A stretch of DNA of 64,000 nt from Brachycybe producta (lineage: Eukaryota; Arthropoda; Diplopoda; Playtdesmida; Andrognathidae), in contig JAUPFP010000067.1 of assembly GCA_036925085.1 (NCBI GenBank), forward strand, positions 310,001-374,000. Reading direction: 5' to 3'. Positions 24,490 through 35,600 of the stretch are shown here, piece by piece. The notes under the pieces are model-generated. The model did no database searches and had not been told where the DNA came from. It saw only the letters and a program-made list of their open reading frames with translations. The position numbers and the translations under genes were made by a program. How positions within the stretch are numbered: position 1 is the stretch's first letter; every line of letters begins with the position of its first letter.

Positions 24490-24770
24490 CATGTCAAACT
24501 CGCGGCCCGCGGGCCGCATGCGGCACAGACAATTAGAAATCGGGACAAACAGAAGTAGGCTCCACCCTTTTTATGACGAACGCAACTTCTAATTGGTTGG
24601 TTATCTAGTCTGATGTCACATGTTCCGCCCTTTTTAACGTCGAACCACACAACAAACCAATTAGAAGTTGCCGGTCGTCATAAAAAGGGCGGAGCCTGCT
24701 TGTGTTCGTCCCGATTTCTAATTACCTGTCATGTGGCCCACTACGAATATCTTTGCGGCCCAGCCATTAT
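24490..24770. repeat. GCGGCCC-type transposon remnant interrupted by family B
   Basis: ATGTCAAACTCGCGGCCCGC...GTGGCCCACTACGAATATC...GCGGCCC resembles hAT-type non-autonomous elements with GGCCCGC ends; the family assignment is inference. A family B copy sits inside it. Confidence 0.5.
24526..24728. repeat. MITE family B copy
   Basis: CAGACAATTAGAAATCGGGA...CCCGATTTCTAATTACCTG with GGGCGGAGCC arm. Confidence 0.85.
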
Positions 24771-25009
24771 AACAGTACTACTTTTATAGATTTACTACCT
24801 TCCCCCCCATCCATTTGCAACTTTTTCTCACCTTTGAAATATAAATCTCGTTTTGTGCTGCCTTTATTACATTTCTAAAGTAACAATCTATTGTCTATGT
24901 TCTTTTTTCTATTGTACTTTTCGAAATAAACCTATGTTTCTATAAAAATTGAAGTTTTTTTTTTTTTGTGGCCCACATAAACTTAGACCTCGTTTATTTG
25001 GTCCGTGTT

Positions 25010-25285
25010 CAGTGGCGGATTTACCATTTTTGGCGCCCCCCCCCTCTCCAGAACGTAAAAAAAGTGCAGGTCACTGTGTGACCCACACTCCCGCAGGACT
25101 TCTCCAAATAGCTATCTGAAAGTGTAGGTCATCTAGTGACTTACGATTAGTCTTGTCCCCAGGGCCGGACTGGCTAGTGGTTGGCCCCACTGGCTATGAA
25201 ATTGTGTTGGCCCCATTTTTTTTTATTTATTTTTGGCCCCCATTTTCTTTTGGCCTCCAATTGACCGTCCGGGCCTGCTTGTCCC
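25010..25285. repeat. CAGTGGCGGATTTACC-type transposon remnant
   Basis: Begins CAGTGGCGGATTTACCATTT followed by TTGGCGCCCCCCC, then GGCCGGACTGGCTAGTGG and TTGGCCCCAC blocks. These are typical of degenerate small DNA transposons in animals. No frame. Confidence 0.4.
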
Positions 25286-25458
25286 ACAAACGACAACATA
25301 CAATTTAATCCATAAAAGTTCCAAAAACAATTTATAAATTACAGTAAAATGTATTTTAACATTTAAAATTAATTTTTAACCCCATTTTTTGCATGACATA
25401 ATTTCCTATTTATGAAAAATCACAAATTTCTAATTAAAATGATTAATTTTGATGTTTA

Positions 25459-25695
25459 GGGCTCTTGATTTTTATGCAATATGAAGCAACTGTTTCTCAA
25501 TCCATGGCCCAAGGGCCAATTGTGAAGTAATAATCTTATTTAGATCATCTAGCAATTATTTTTTCAATCAAAAACACTGGCTAGAGGCTAGAATTGACAA
25601 CAGATAGTAACCAGACATCTAGCCTCTAACCAGCCTTTTTGATTAGAAAAAGCACAGATGAATGGTTTTCTATTTCTAATGTAGTTCCCCTAATA
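25459..25695. repeat. Foldback MITE family C, right end lost
   Basis: TAGGGCTCTTGATTTTTATG, CTCAATCCATGGCCCAAG and the core GGCTAGAGGCTAG-like...CTAGCCTCTAACCAG are present; the matching right terminal arm is missing. Confidence 0.7.
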
Positions 25696-26137
25696 GCTAG
25701 CCTCCACCTCCAACCCTCGTCATCGTGTAAAATGGATTCGTATGAAGTCTTTTATCCAAACTTCCCCCCCTCAATTAAATCTACTGAAATATATTATTAA
25801 ATTTATTATAATGGAAAAATCCTTCCATCATTCAAAAAATTAGCTAAACAAACAAGCGTGAAAAATTAAAAAGCCAGTATTGATTTTATATATTGTTGTT
25901 ATGTGGTTACTGGGTCATTAATCATTATTTTAATACATTTTTTGTTTCAATAAAACAAATACAATTTTTTTGTAGTTGTTACTAAATGGAAACAAATTTT
26001 CAACGCAAGATATGAGGGACTTAAATATCAAATTAATTGATTCATTCAGTCATTTCATACTAAAGTCTACACAAATCACCACTGGTGGAGCTAACAACCA
26101 GAGGCAGATTTGTAAAGAAAATAAATGGCCAGGGATA

Positions 26138-26339
26138 CAGGCATCTGTAGACAGCTTCAGGATTTCTTTGGCTCCGCCCCTTTTATGAGCGTTATCAATT
26201 TCTAATTGGTTTGTTACTGGTTCTGATGTCACATACCCCGCCCTTTTTATTTATAACTTTATATTTTAACCTTTATATTTGGTCTAACGCTCAAAAAGAG
26301 CGGAGCCAAAGAAATTCTGAAGCTGTCTACAGATGCCTG
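26138..26339. repeat. MITE family B, CAGGCATCTGTAGACAG subfamily
   Basis: CAGGCATCTGTAGACAGCTT...AGCTGTCTACAGATGCCTG with GGCTCCGCCCC and GAGCGGAGCC arms. TA precedes the left end. Confidence 0.85.
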
Positions 26340-26999
26340 TCCATGGATAGATTAGATAATATGGAGATACATCGCGCATGCGCGGTTACAGCATGCGCAG
26401 GACTCGGGAGTAGAGCCCCAGCGGACTCAGCTCTGGATGTGTAGGCTACCAAGAAGCGTCGTCTAGAGAAGCATATGTTGCCGTTGTTGCGTATTCAAAG
26501 ATATATATCATGGAAAAAAGAACCGATGATTCATAAATGGTTTGGGTAAATGATATTTTTTTTTAGTTAATTTCGAGTAATACTTGGATTTAAATTTTAA
26601 GGAAAAAATAATTAGATTCAATACGCAGAAAAACCAAGGACACAAATGATATCGTTAGTGACGTCACGACGTAAACCAGTGACGTGTCAAATTAGTTCTT
26701 AGCCGCCGTTATTACAGTTCTGTAAACTTAATTCGCCGTGAATTAATTGTGGTCGGAGAATAAATATTGGTTATTTTTTAATTTAGTGCAATTTTCGTTT
26801 AGATATGGTTTCTTACTAAAAGAATTGGTGGTACAAAACCAAGTTTTTTTAAAGTAATTTTTAATCGCTCAGCTTGGCGGCGAATAAACGCCAACACGCG
26901 AATACAACATTTAGCCATTAACTACCCGCTGTATTATGACGTCATCACATTTCGTTACGGTTCACAGATCAACAGTGACATCACCTTTCTGTACGAGGC

Positions 27000-27125
27000 T
27001 AGACTACCTCGTATGAATTTTCTAATGATGCTAGTTAGAGACTAAATTCTTCAATGAGTAAATGGGGTCCCCTTGCATACCTAGCCTCTTAATCAGGCTT
27101 TTCATACGAAAAGCAGTTTTCATTA
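27000..27125. repeat. Degenerate copy of the family C core
   Basis: TAGTTAGAGACTAAATTC...CTAGCCTCTTAATCAGGC, flanked by CTCGTATGAA...TTCATACGA. It resembles the inner inverted core of family C without the outer arms. Confidence 0.5.
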
Positions 27126-27213
27126 CCGTTATTAGAGAGGTCTAAGATCCCCGTGCAAGTAACTCCCGTATAACATTTTTACATGGTGACTAATGACTAC
27201 GCAAATTATTTAC

Positions 27214-27405
27214 TACAGACATCTCTGCCCAGCAGTAAAATTTTGTTGATCCCGCCCCTTTTATGAGCGTCGTCAATTTTTAATTGGTTTGTTACTTGGT
27301 ATGACGTCACGGGCCCGGTCCATTTCCTATTTCTAATTGGTTGATATTTGGTCTTACGCTCTTAAAAGGGGCGGGACCAACAAACTTTTGCTGCTATTTA
27401 CCTTT
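27214..27405. repeat. MITE family B, CAGCAGTAAAATTTTG subfamily
   Basis: CAGACATCTCTGCCCAGCAG...GGGGCGGGACCAACAAAC, with TATGACGTCA in the centre. Confidence 0.75.
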
Positions 27406-27479
27406 GTTCATGAAAGACCCAGGAGTCCGTATGCATTGTGACGTCATCAGTTTCTGTTGAAGAACACAAAGCTGATTCA

Positions 27480-27931
27480 GTCAATACTATAAAGAACATC
27501 CGCCATTTTGCAATAGAAGAGGAGGAAGGAGACGCCACATCTTATTTTTTCTTGTTTCTTTCTCCATTATTTTTTAAGGAAAAAGACGAATTTAGTTGCA
27601 TTCAATTATAAAAAGATGATCATTAATAGGAGAGGATTATATTTCGCTATTTAAATGCCGTTTTTGTTACTTTCTTCATATAGAAATTCACATTGATAAA
27701 ATAGGTCTCTTAATAAGAATCGTCATTTTTTTTTGGTTGCATTCGACTCCATTTTGTTTAAAAAAAAACCAAGAAACCCACAATTTTAAAATGAGATTTA
27801 ACACAAAATACGAGATAAACAAATAGCATTTCGTAATGACGAGAAAAAGAAAATATTTATATATTTTTGACGTTTAAAACTGAATGTTACTCACGTCGTT
27901 GGACGAAAAATTAACTAAACTTTCGGATCAA
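27480..27931 (+). promoter_or_regulatory. Candidate PPP1R10 promoter and first untranslated exon
   Basis: CATCCGCCATTTTGCAATAG (a YY1-type GCCATTTT motif) near 27500 precedes a leader that could end at the strong donor CAA|GTAAGTT at 27931. Splicing from there to the exon at 29593, which holds the start codon, would complete the 5' end. Inferred. Confidence 0.35.
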
Positions 27932-28559
27932 GTAAGTTAAAAATAACGAAATCAGATGCGTTTTTATTTAATACGTGTTCATTTAATTGCGCAAAAATGT
28001 TTAAAAACAACTGTTGCATGCGTTTTATTTATATAAGAAACCAACCGCTGATTAAAAAATGTTAAAAATGCGTTAATTTGGTTACGTAACGTGCTTACGG
28101 ATGCGTTTGCGAGCGTCTGTACGCTCTGCAAACGCCTGTCGTCCATATTACAATTGATCGTGACGTCATCCACTTCGGTTGTGGATGCAGCTCATATGCA
28201 AATTAGGGTATGTGACGTCACAACTTCGATTTTATTTAGAACCGTTTGGTAAACGAACTTTGATAATGACGTCACAGATATTTGATATCGCTAGGATTCT
28301 AGGACAGATGATAACGCCACCTAGTGAAACTTACGAACTTCGGTGTTTGTTATACGACCTTTTCGTGTTATCATTGGTTGATTGTGTACGTCACGTGATA
28401 AAGTGTGTGTGTTTGGGATTTATGAAGTTCTGTGGGAGGAGCCAGTGTAGCAAAACGTCAATCAAAGGAGAGACGACGTTTGATTGGCTTAGATTGTCAC
28501 GAGAGGATTTTTTTAGCGCTAAATTTGAAAAACATCGAAATTGGACGTGAATTATGTGC

Positions 28560-29225
28560 TAAAGTGAATAATTTATTAAAAGTGAAAAAGTGCTAAATTA
28601 TAAAATTAACTATAGCACAATTTATTGCAAAATTAAAAAAAGCAAAGCTAAAGTGAATATTTAACATTCACTTTAGTTTTTTTTTAGTGCTAAGCAAATA
28701 GATTTAGAATTGTAAAAATAAAAGTAAATTTTAATTTGAAAAAGTGCTAAAGTAAATTTTAATTTGAAAAAGTGCTAAAGTAAATTTGAATTTTGTAAAA
28801 GTGCTAAAGTAAATGTTAAATTGAAAAGTGCTAAAGTTAATTTGAACAAATGCTAAAGTAAATTTTTATTTGAAAAATGCTAAAATTTTTATTTGAAAAA
28901 TGCTAAAAATTTTATTTGAAAAATGCTAAAATTTTTATTTGAAAACGTGCTACAGTAAATGTTAAATTGTAAAAGTGCTAAAGTTAATTTGAACAAATGC
29001 TAAAGTAAGTTTTAATTTGGAAAAAAATGCTAAAGTAAATTTTGATTTGGAAAAAAAGCTAAAGTAAATTTTGATTTAAAAAATGCTAAAGTAAATTTTG
29101 ATTTAAAAAATGCTAAAGTAAATTTTGATTTAAAAAATGCTAAAGTAAATGTTAAATTGAAAAATAATAGTAAGGGAATAAGTGCTACAGCAAGTGCTAA
29201 AGTGAATAAGTGCTAATTTGAGGAT
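28560..29225. repeat. Minisatellite, unit about 26-29 bases
   Basis: Roughly twenty tandem units of AAGTGCTAAAGTAAATTTTA then ATTTGAAA, with variants TTAAATTG and ATTTAAAAAATG. It lies between the putative first exon of PPP1R10 and the exon carrying its ATG. Confidence 0.9.
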
Positions 29226-29637
29226 CTAACCGAAAAGTGAGCTAAACAGTGAATTAGCGGTAAATTTCGCTTTGACACCCCTCCCCCCTCTGTGTCTGTT
29301 GTCCGCGTGCTGCACGTCGTGCGTTAATTGAACGTGCAAAACAAAAGCCTTTTTGAAACGTAATTTTAAGTAGCTGGCAACACTGGCTTCTCCTTATATA
29401 GTTAACGGAACCACCTGAACCTCGTATTGAATACTATAGACTGACAGTGTTGCCAAGTACGCAAAAAACAAAATCCGCAACAAAAATTATAATTTTCTTT
29501 AAAAAGAAAATGGCCTTTTCACCTTAAACCATAATTCGAAATGACTTTTGTGTATCATTTTTTAAATTTGTGCCTCGTTTTGCTCGTTTCAGGTGAAACC
29601 TTCCGTTCTGATTGTGAGAAGACAGAACCGTCGATCC

Positions 29638-32600
29638 ATGGTACGGATTTCGAGATCTCTTTATAGAGTTTTCATTATTTTATATAGAATGTGTGTGTGT
29701 GTCTTTTTTAAAGGCTCCGATCGATCCTTTACAATTGTTAAGAGCCCTTTCGCCGCTTCTTTCGCCCGACGGCGGAATCAAGAGCGTCGAAGAAGTGGCT
29801 AGGTTATCGAGGTGAGAGAGATGTACGACTAATGAAATTGGATTTTCGGATTCCTTTCTCTGCTTCTTTCTCTAGAAACGAACGGGATGCGGATCGGATA
29901 CAGAAGAATGAATAACTAATTTATGAAATATATTATCAGAATTTCTTATAGATTCTTCGGAGATATCGAAAAAAAAAACCGATATATATTGAAAAGTATC
30001 GAACCCTCGAGAAGTGAGTTTATCTAGTCATATTGACTAAAACGAGTTGTGACGGATCGAAAATAACGTTAAACTCGTCTAAAACTTGCGAAACGTCGAT
30101 ACCAAGTTTTAAATTGTGTCTTTTCGAGTGTCGTGTGTGTGTTTTCTGTACCATTTTTTTTTAAATAAAATATAAATCAAGTGTTGTGTCCGTTCTTTTT
30201 TTCTAGCCCTTCTAGTTCCTTTAAATTCTAAAACAGCTTGCTGTGGAAAGTTCAAATATTGCATGCATTTCCACTCTTTAAGAGGTGTAACTTTTGACCC
30301 CCCAACTGGTGGTTTTAACGAATAGAATCGTTCGATTATTGATCCCAACAAAAGCGTTGATAGAAACGCGTGTTTGAATCAATAATCGAACGAATTTCTA
30401 CCTGTGATACCGACTTAACCGCTTAATAATCTATTACGATATAATTACATATATTTATCTTACTGGGGAAGAGCGGTCGTAGTTTCAAACTATTTCAACA
30501 CATGACAAATTAGTTTAATCTTAGTTATTAAGTTTACAACGAAAATTTACGTAATTTTACAATTTTTGGTGATTTGTTTTAATGAAAATTAAGACAACCG
30601 AGAGAATAACGACTATATTTTTCTGTTTTAAGAATCTTGTTAAGTGAAAAATCTTGTTCGAAGGTTTTTTTCTTTCTTAAAAAGTTCTGTTTAAATAATT
30701 TCAATTTAAAACGGAACTTTTTTTAGAAGAAAACCTAACCAAACGGGGGTTTTAACACATTTCTTCGTATTAAACGAAAAACATGATTTTTTTTTAAAAA
30801 AAATTTCTCTTCAACGAAACACAAAACGATTCTTTTATTGGACAAAAAAAATGCCGGAGAGGTACTTTAAAAGTATCTTAAGCCATAATTCCGTCTAGGA
30901 AGAAGGTAAATTGTAACTTGGTATTAAACAAATCCGTGTCAATGTTGAAATATGTTAAGAAATGCCATTTCCTCTTAAGATGATATGATTTTAACCTAAA
31001 TTAACTCATAAAATCAACTTGTAAAACCATAAAAATTAGATAGTTCTTTAAAAAACTGAATTAAGGTATAAAAATCAACTAGAAAGACCTAAGAAAACAT
31101 GAAACTAATACTCCCATTCCTTATGTGTTGTCCCCATCTCGTTCTATTGATGCGAAAACTTCAGTTTCTTACAGATTTGTACTCGAGATTTCTGCGCATC
31201 GTATTTTTTTCTTTTAAAAACATTCATACAAACCTCTAATGATTGACCTATTGTTTTGTTTTTAAAAAAACTGTTACAGCCTGATGAAGAAATTCTCTAG
31301 GAAACTCGTCAGTCGATGCGTTTACGTCAACGTCCTTCGTGCCTCGACACCAGAGACCGTCGAAGCGTTAGTATTTTATCGAAAAAAAATGTTTGCAAGA
31401 TCTTAATTTTGTGTTTTTCCTTTTTCTTAACAGGTTTTTACAGAAAGGCGGTTGGGAGACGATATATCAATGGTTACAAGAAGCAAAAAAGAGCGAAAAT
31501 TCTGTTTTTCTTGTAGAGTTAATGAAGTTGTATAAAATATTACCGATGACGGTCGAAAGGCTCAAGGAGAATAACAGTGCAAAGATTTTGAAGGTGTTGA
31601 CGAAAAACGGTCTAGAAGGTTAGTCGGCGATGACATTCGGGATCGAGAGTTCGATCGTAAACTATTAAACCATTTTGCTTTCTTACAAATTTAGACATCA
31701 GGGTTCCTGCGACTCACGTAGTCAACGCATGGATGGAACTTGTTAAAGGTGGATCGAACGATAGTTCGACAAAGAACGGTAAGATCGGCAAATCTTGTTC
31801 GAAAACTACAAAGAAACCATTAACCGTTTGCAATTTTACAGACACAAAGGACGTCAAAGTCGTAAAGAAGAAGAAGCGGAAAGAGGAAAAGAAACCGGAG
31901 AAAGAGAAGGAGTCTAGTACGAAGAAGGAATCGACGACGAAGAAAGAAGAGAAATTGGGTTCGACGACCAAGACCAATAGTAGTAGCGGAAACAAAACTG
32001 CCAAACCTTCCAAAGAGAACAACAAATCGTCGGTTATAAAAGAGGAACTGGAAGATGTTAAACTTCCAGATTACATTCGAATAACGGCCGATCCGCTGCC
32101 ACCGCTTCCGATAGAAGATACTCCGGTGAAAAAGGAGAGGAAGTCGACGGTGAAGACGTATCGAGCGAAGATGAGGTCCATCGGACTGGACGAACCGACT
32201 CCGTTACCGAAACCGGCTACGAAGAAGGCGGTGACCAATGCAAACAGGGGCAAAGTGTCACCTTTACCACCGTTGAAGACGACTTTCAAAAGGATAGGGT
32301 AGGTTTTGTTATTACGAATATTTTGGAAATAGGTGAAGGGCATTCTTTTTTTTTTAACTAGAAGAAATGAATTTTTTCAGTCAAAGAACCTGGTTAGAGG
32401 CTAGAGTTTTAGTCTTGAGCAAGAATTCGTTTAGATGTTAGTATGACGTATAGCCTCTAATCAGGTTCTTTTACAGAGAAACGGGGTGTTTTCTGGTTGT
32501 TTTAGTAACGAGGGGAAGGGATTGAAAGGAAGTTTGGGTCCCAAACTAAACGAAACACTTGAGTAGGAGCTCAAAGCTAAACATTTGAAAGGAATTCGGT

Positions 32601-35600
32601 TCTTAAAGCATGAGGACCCGGCGCCGGACCGAAGATTAAACGAACCTCGCCAATTTGAACTCTTAAATTATTCAGGTCTTTCAGAAGAGAAAATAGAAAG
32701 TGTTTTAGAAACTAGAAGGGTAACTCGAACACTTTAGAGTATTTTTATGTTTGATATCTTTCAAAATAAACTTTTTTTTGTCTAGAAAAATTTTATTTTG
32801 AAATATATATCAATACGAAAATACAGTTAAAATAATTTTTGTTGAGTTTCGGCCTCTCGAATCTTCCTCAAATGTCAACCACTTCAGTTTAAAAGTTAAA
32901 GGGTTAAAAATCGACCTCACAAAGGTCATCTTTATCAGAGCAGAAATCGAAACAACAAGTCTCGCATTCCGATATTTATCGATTTATCCAGCAAGTGTGA
33001 TGTTATTTCTATAATATATTTTTGTAGACGTGACGTCACACTGGTAGATAAATCGGTGAATAACGGAATGTTGATAAAAGTATTTTTTTTCATGATGATA
33101 TATTTAAAAAAAAAATTTTATAACGAAAATGACAAAATAAACTGCCCAGAAATAGTTTATTTTGAGTGATATCTGCAGCCAAGTTAAAATCTCTCAAGAG
33201 ACCGACGTGTGAGCTGTAGTTGGGAAGGTCTCGAGATATCCAACATATGGCGGGAAATGGGGCCGCTGCGGCATCGCCGGCTGCTGGGCCCATTACTCGC
33301 TATATGCTGGATAGTCCGAGACCTTCCCAACTACCACTTCCGTTTCATTTAACTGCAACCAAAAATAGGGTTAAGTCCAAAGTAATAGATTTATATAGAA
33401 AAGTAGGTGGTAACCTCTGTTGTTTGGTTAAAACAATCATAATGTTCTCTTATAAAGTTCGCAATAATCAGAAGTCCTTTTAAAAATTCCCGAGTAATCA
33501 TAAGTCCTCATAAAAAGTCCCGAGTAATCAAAAATTCCTCGTAAAAAGTTCCAAAAATTTAAGAAGTTCTCCTAAAAAGGGGAACACCGAAAAGTCCCAA
33601 AAAACCGTCTCATGGAAATTGTGAGCAAAAACGAGACTTCTTGTTATTCTATTTACCAAAGATTATGATTTATGTAATAAACGTGTAACGATTCGTTAAC
33701 CCGTTCAATTGCGAGAAAAAGAGACCCTATTTAACGACACCATTTATATATATAAAAGCATTCGTTTTAATCTTTTCCTTTCTCTGTTAATTTAAAACGA
33801 AATTTCATCAAATTTTCTCCGTTTATTTTTCTTTTCTCTATTGTCTTATTTTTATTAGACCCATCTTGAGTCGTGACGCTTTAGCTCCTCCATTGAAGAA
33901 GCTAAAACCACCGACTCTGGTGATTCCAAAGAACGAGCCAAACAAGAGTCCGTCTTCCGCTTCCGGCACGACGGTGACGATGACGACGACGACCGTCACG
34001 AAGCCGGACACGACAGCACCGCCTCAAAAGCTAGATGCCGAAAGGCGCGAAATCAAGCTTATTCCTCCGAGACCAAAACGTAATTGGACTTTGTTCCACT
34101 TTTTGTTCATTTCCTTGCGATTCTTTTTCGTTCGTCGACATTTTAGCAATATGACATTCTATATTTGCATTTCTAATCACCTTCAAAGGTAAAAAAAGGA
34201 AAACCAAAAACTGCCAAAAGAAAATTTGTGTTCTTTAAATAATAATGTCTGTGATAAATAATAATAATAATGGAACTTTCAGAGAAAAATCTCTCGTACT
34301 ATTTAATAATAATATCGAGAATCGTTTTTTATTTTAATTCTTCTCTTCTTCTTCTTTTCTTCTTCGGTCGAAATCACTTTTGTGTGTTCCGTTTTATCAT
34401 TTGTGACGTCGACCATCATTATTTATGTGTTTGCTTCTCTCATTTTAAACAAAAAAGTTGTTTTAATCGAATCATAATGGTTGTGAAAACAAAAAAAAAA
34501 AGATTCGTATTGTTTTCTAATTATAATACGATCGATCGAAAACCGTTATTTTGCATAATTATATTTTTTTAAAAAGAAAATTTTATATATTTATATACGG
34601 TGTTGACGGGATTTACGGAGGACAAGAAAACGAAAGGAAAACTAGTCTTATCGTATTATAAACTGTTGGAAAATTGTGATAAATCTCGATAAGAGTTGGT
34701 TTGTGCCGATTTCGGGTAACAGCCACTCGGAGGTTTTTATTATTATTAATAATTAAGGTAGTTAACATATCTAACAAAAAAAAATGAAGTCGACGCTTAA
34801 AAAAAGCTTAAAACTCCAATCGAGAGTCTCGTAAATATCCTACGAAGTTAATCGCGGAAAAAAAGCTCTTATGTCCAGTTAAAAAAAACATATCGGAAAG
34901 ATCGGTTGAACGAGTTCCGAACAAGATTTTGTAAAGTGTAAAATGGTATAAATTTAATAGGCACGAATTAAAAGCCATTTTCTATCAACTTCGGCTACCT
35001 TTTGCTTGGCTCGTACCATTAGGTTAATGTTGATTAAGCTAAAATTGCTTTTACTGCGCAAATGCAGAATGCATTCAACTAAAGTACGAACAACTTTGGT
35101 TGGGTTGCATATGAACAATGCACATGCGCAGTAGAGAGCGACCTTAACTTACATTAATTAAACTCATGGTTTGAACCAGGACCTAAGGTTATATGGCCTT
35201 TTTCCGTTAGGTAAAAATGAATTTAATATATTGAGAGTCAGTTTTTAAAGAATATATTCTGACATTCATTAAAAATTGCTTCAAACCTGAAAATTTCTTT
35301 TAGCCTCCTCTTATTTTATGCTAATGGAAACATGGAGGGCACTGCTGGAAATACAAATTAGCCTCTCTCTCTTTCTCTCTAAAGTTAAGCGTGGTGTTTC
35401 CATTGGGACAAAAATTTGAACTGTTTGAAATTTTCGTCTCGGTGGAAACAAGGCCTTACTGGACAAATAAATTGCATTTTATTGGACTTGTAACAGTTTT
35501 TAATTACAATTTAAAAATCATGGGCCTGAGTGAAAATATAAAGTATTTCAATAAACAAATCGCGAAAAATTAATTAAACACGGTGTACGAAATTAATTAC

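Larger units (their letters stand above)
17383..27450. other. Gene-poor interval
   Basis: Ten kilobases without a recognisable protein gene on either strand. It holds the MITEs and foldbacks listed separately, a C-run at about 17818-17832, several dispersed TGACGTCA sites, and a promoter-like stretch near 22 kb. Short open frames (for example 18974-19168 +, 20571-20894 -, 21263-21583 -, 25976-26188 +) lie in repeats or low-complexity DNA and were not accepted. Confidence 0.55.

Noticed and set aside
28560-29225. Possible CRISPR-like array
   Set aside because: Units are contiguous tandem repeats without unique spacers, in an animal intron; it is a minisatellite.
33090-33483. Open frames of 67 and 87 codons on opposite strands
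   Set aside because: Produced by the GC-rich centre of the TAGTTGGGAAGG foldback; the two frames are near copies of each other.
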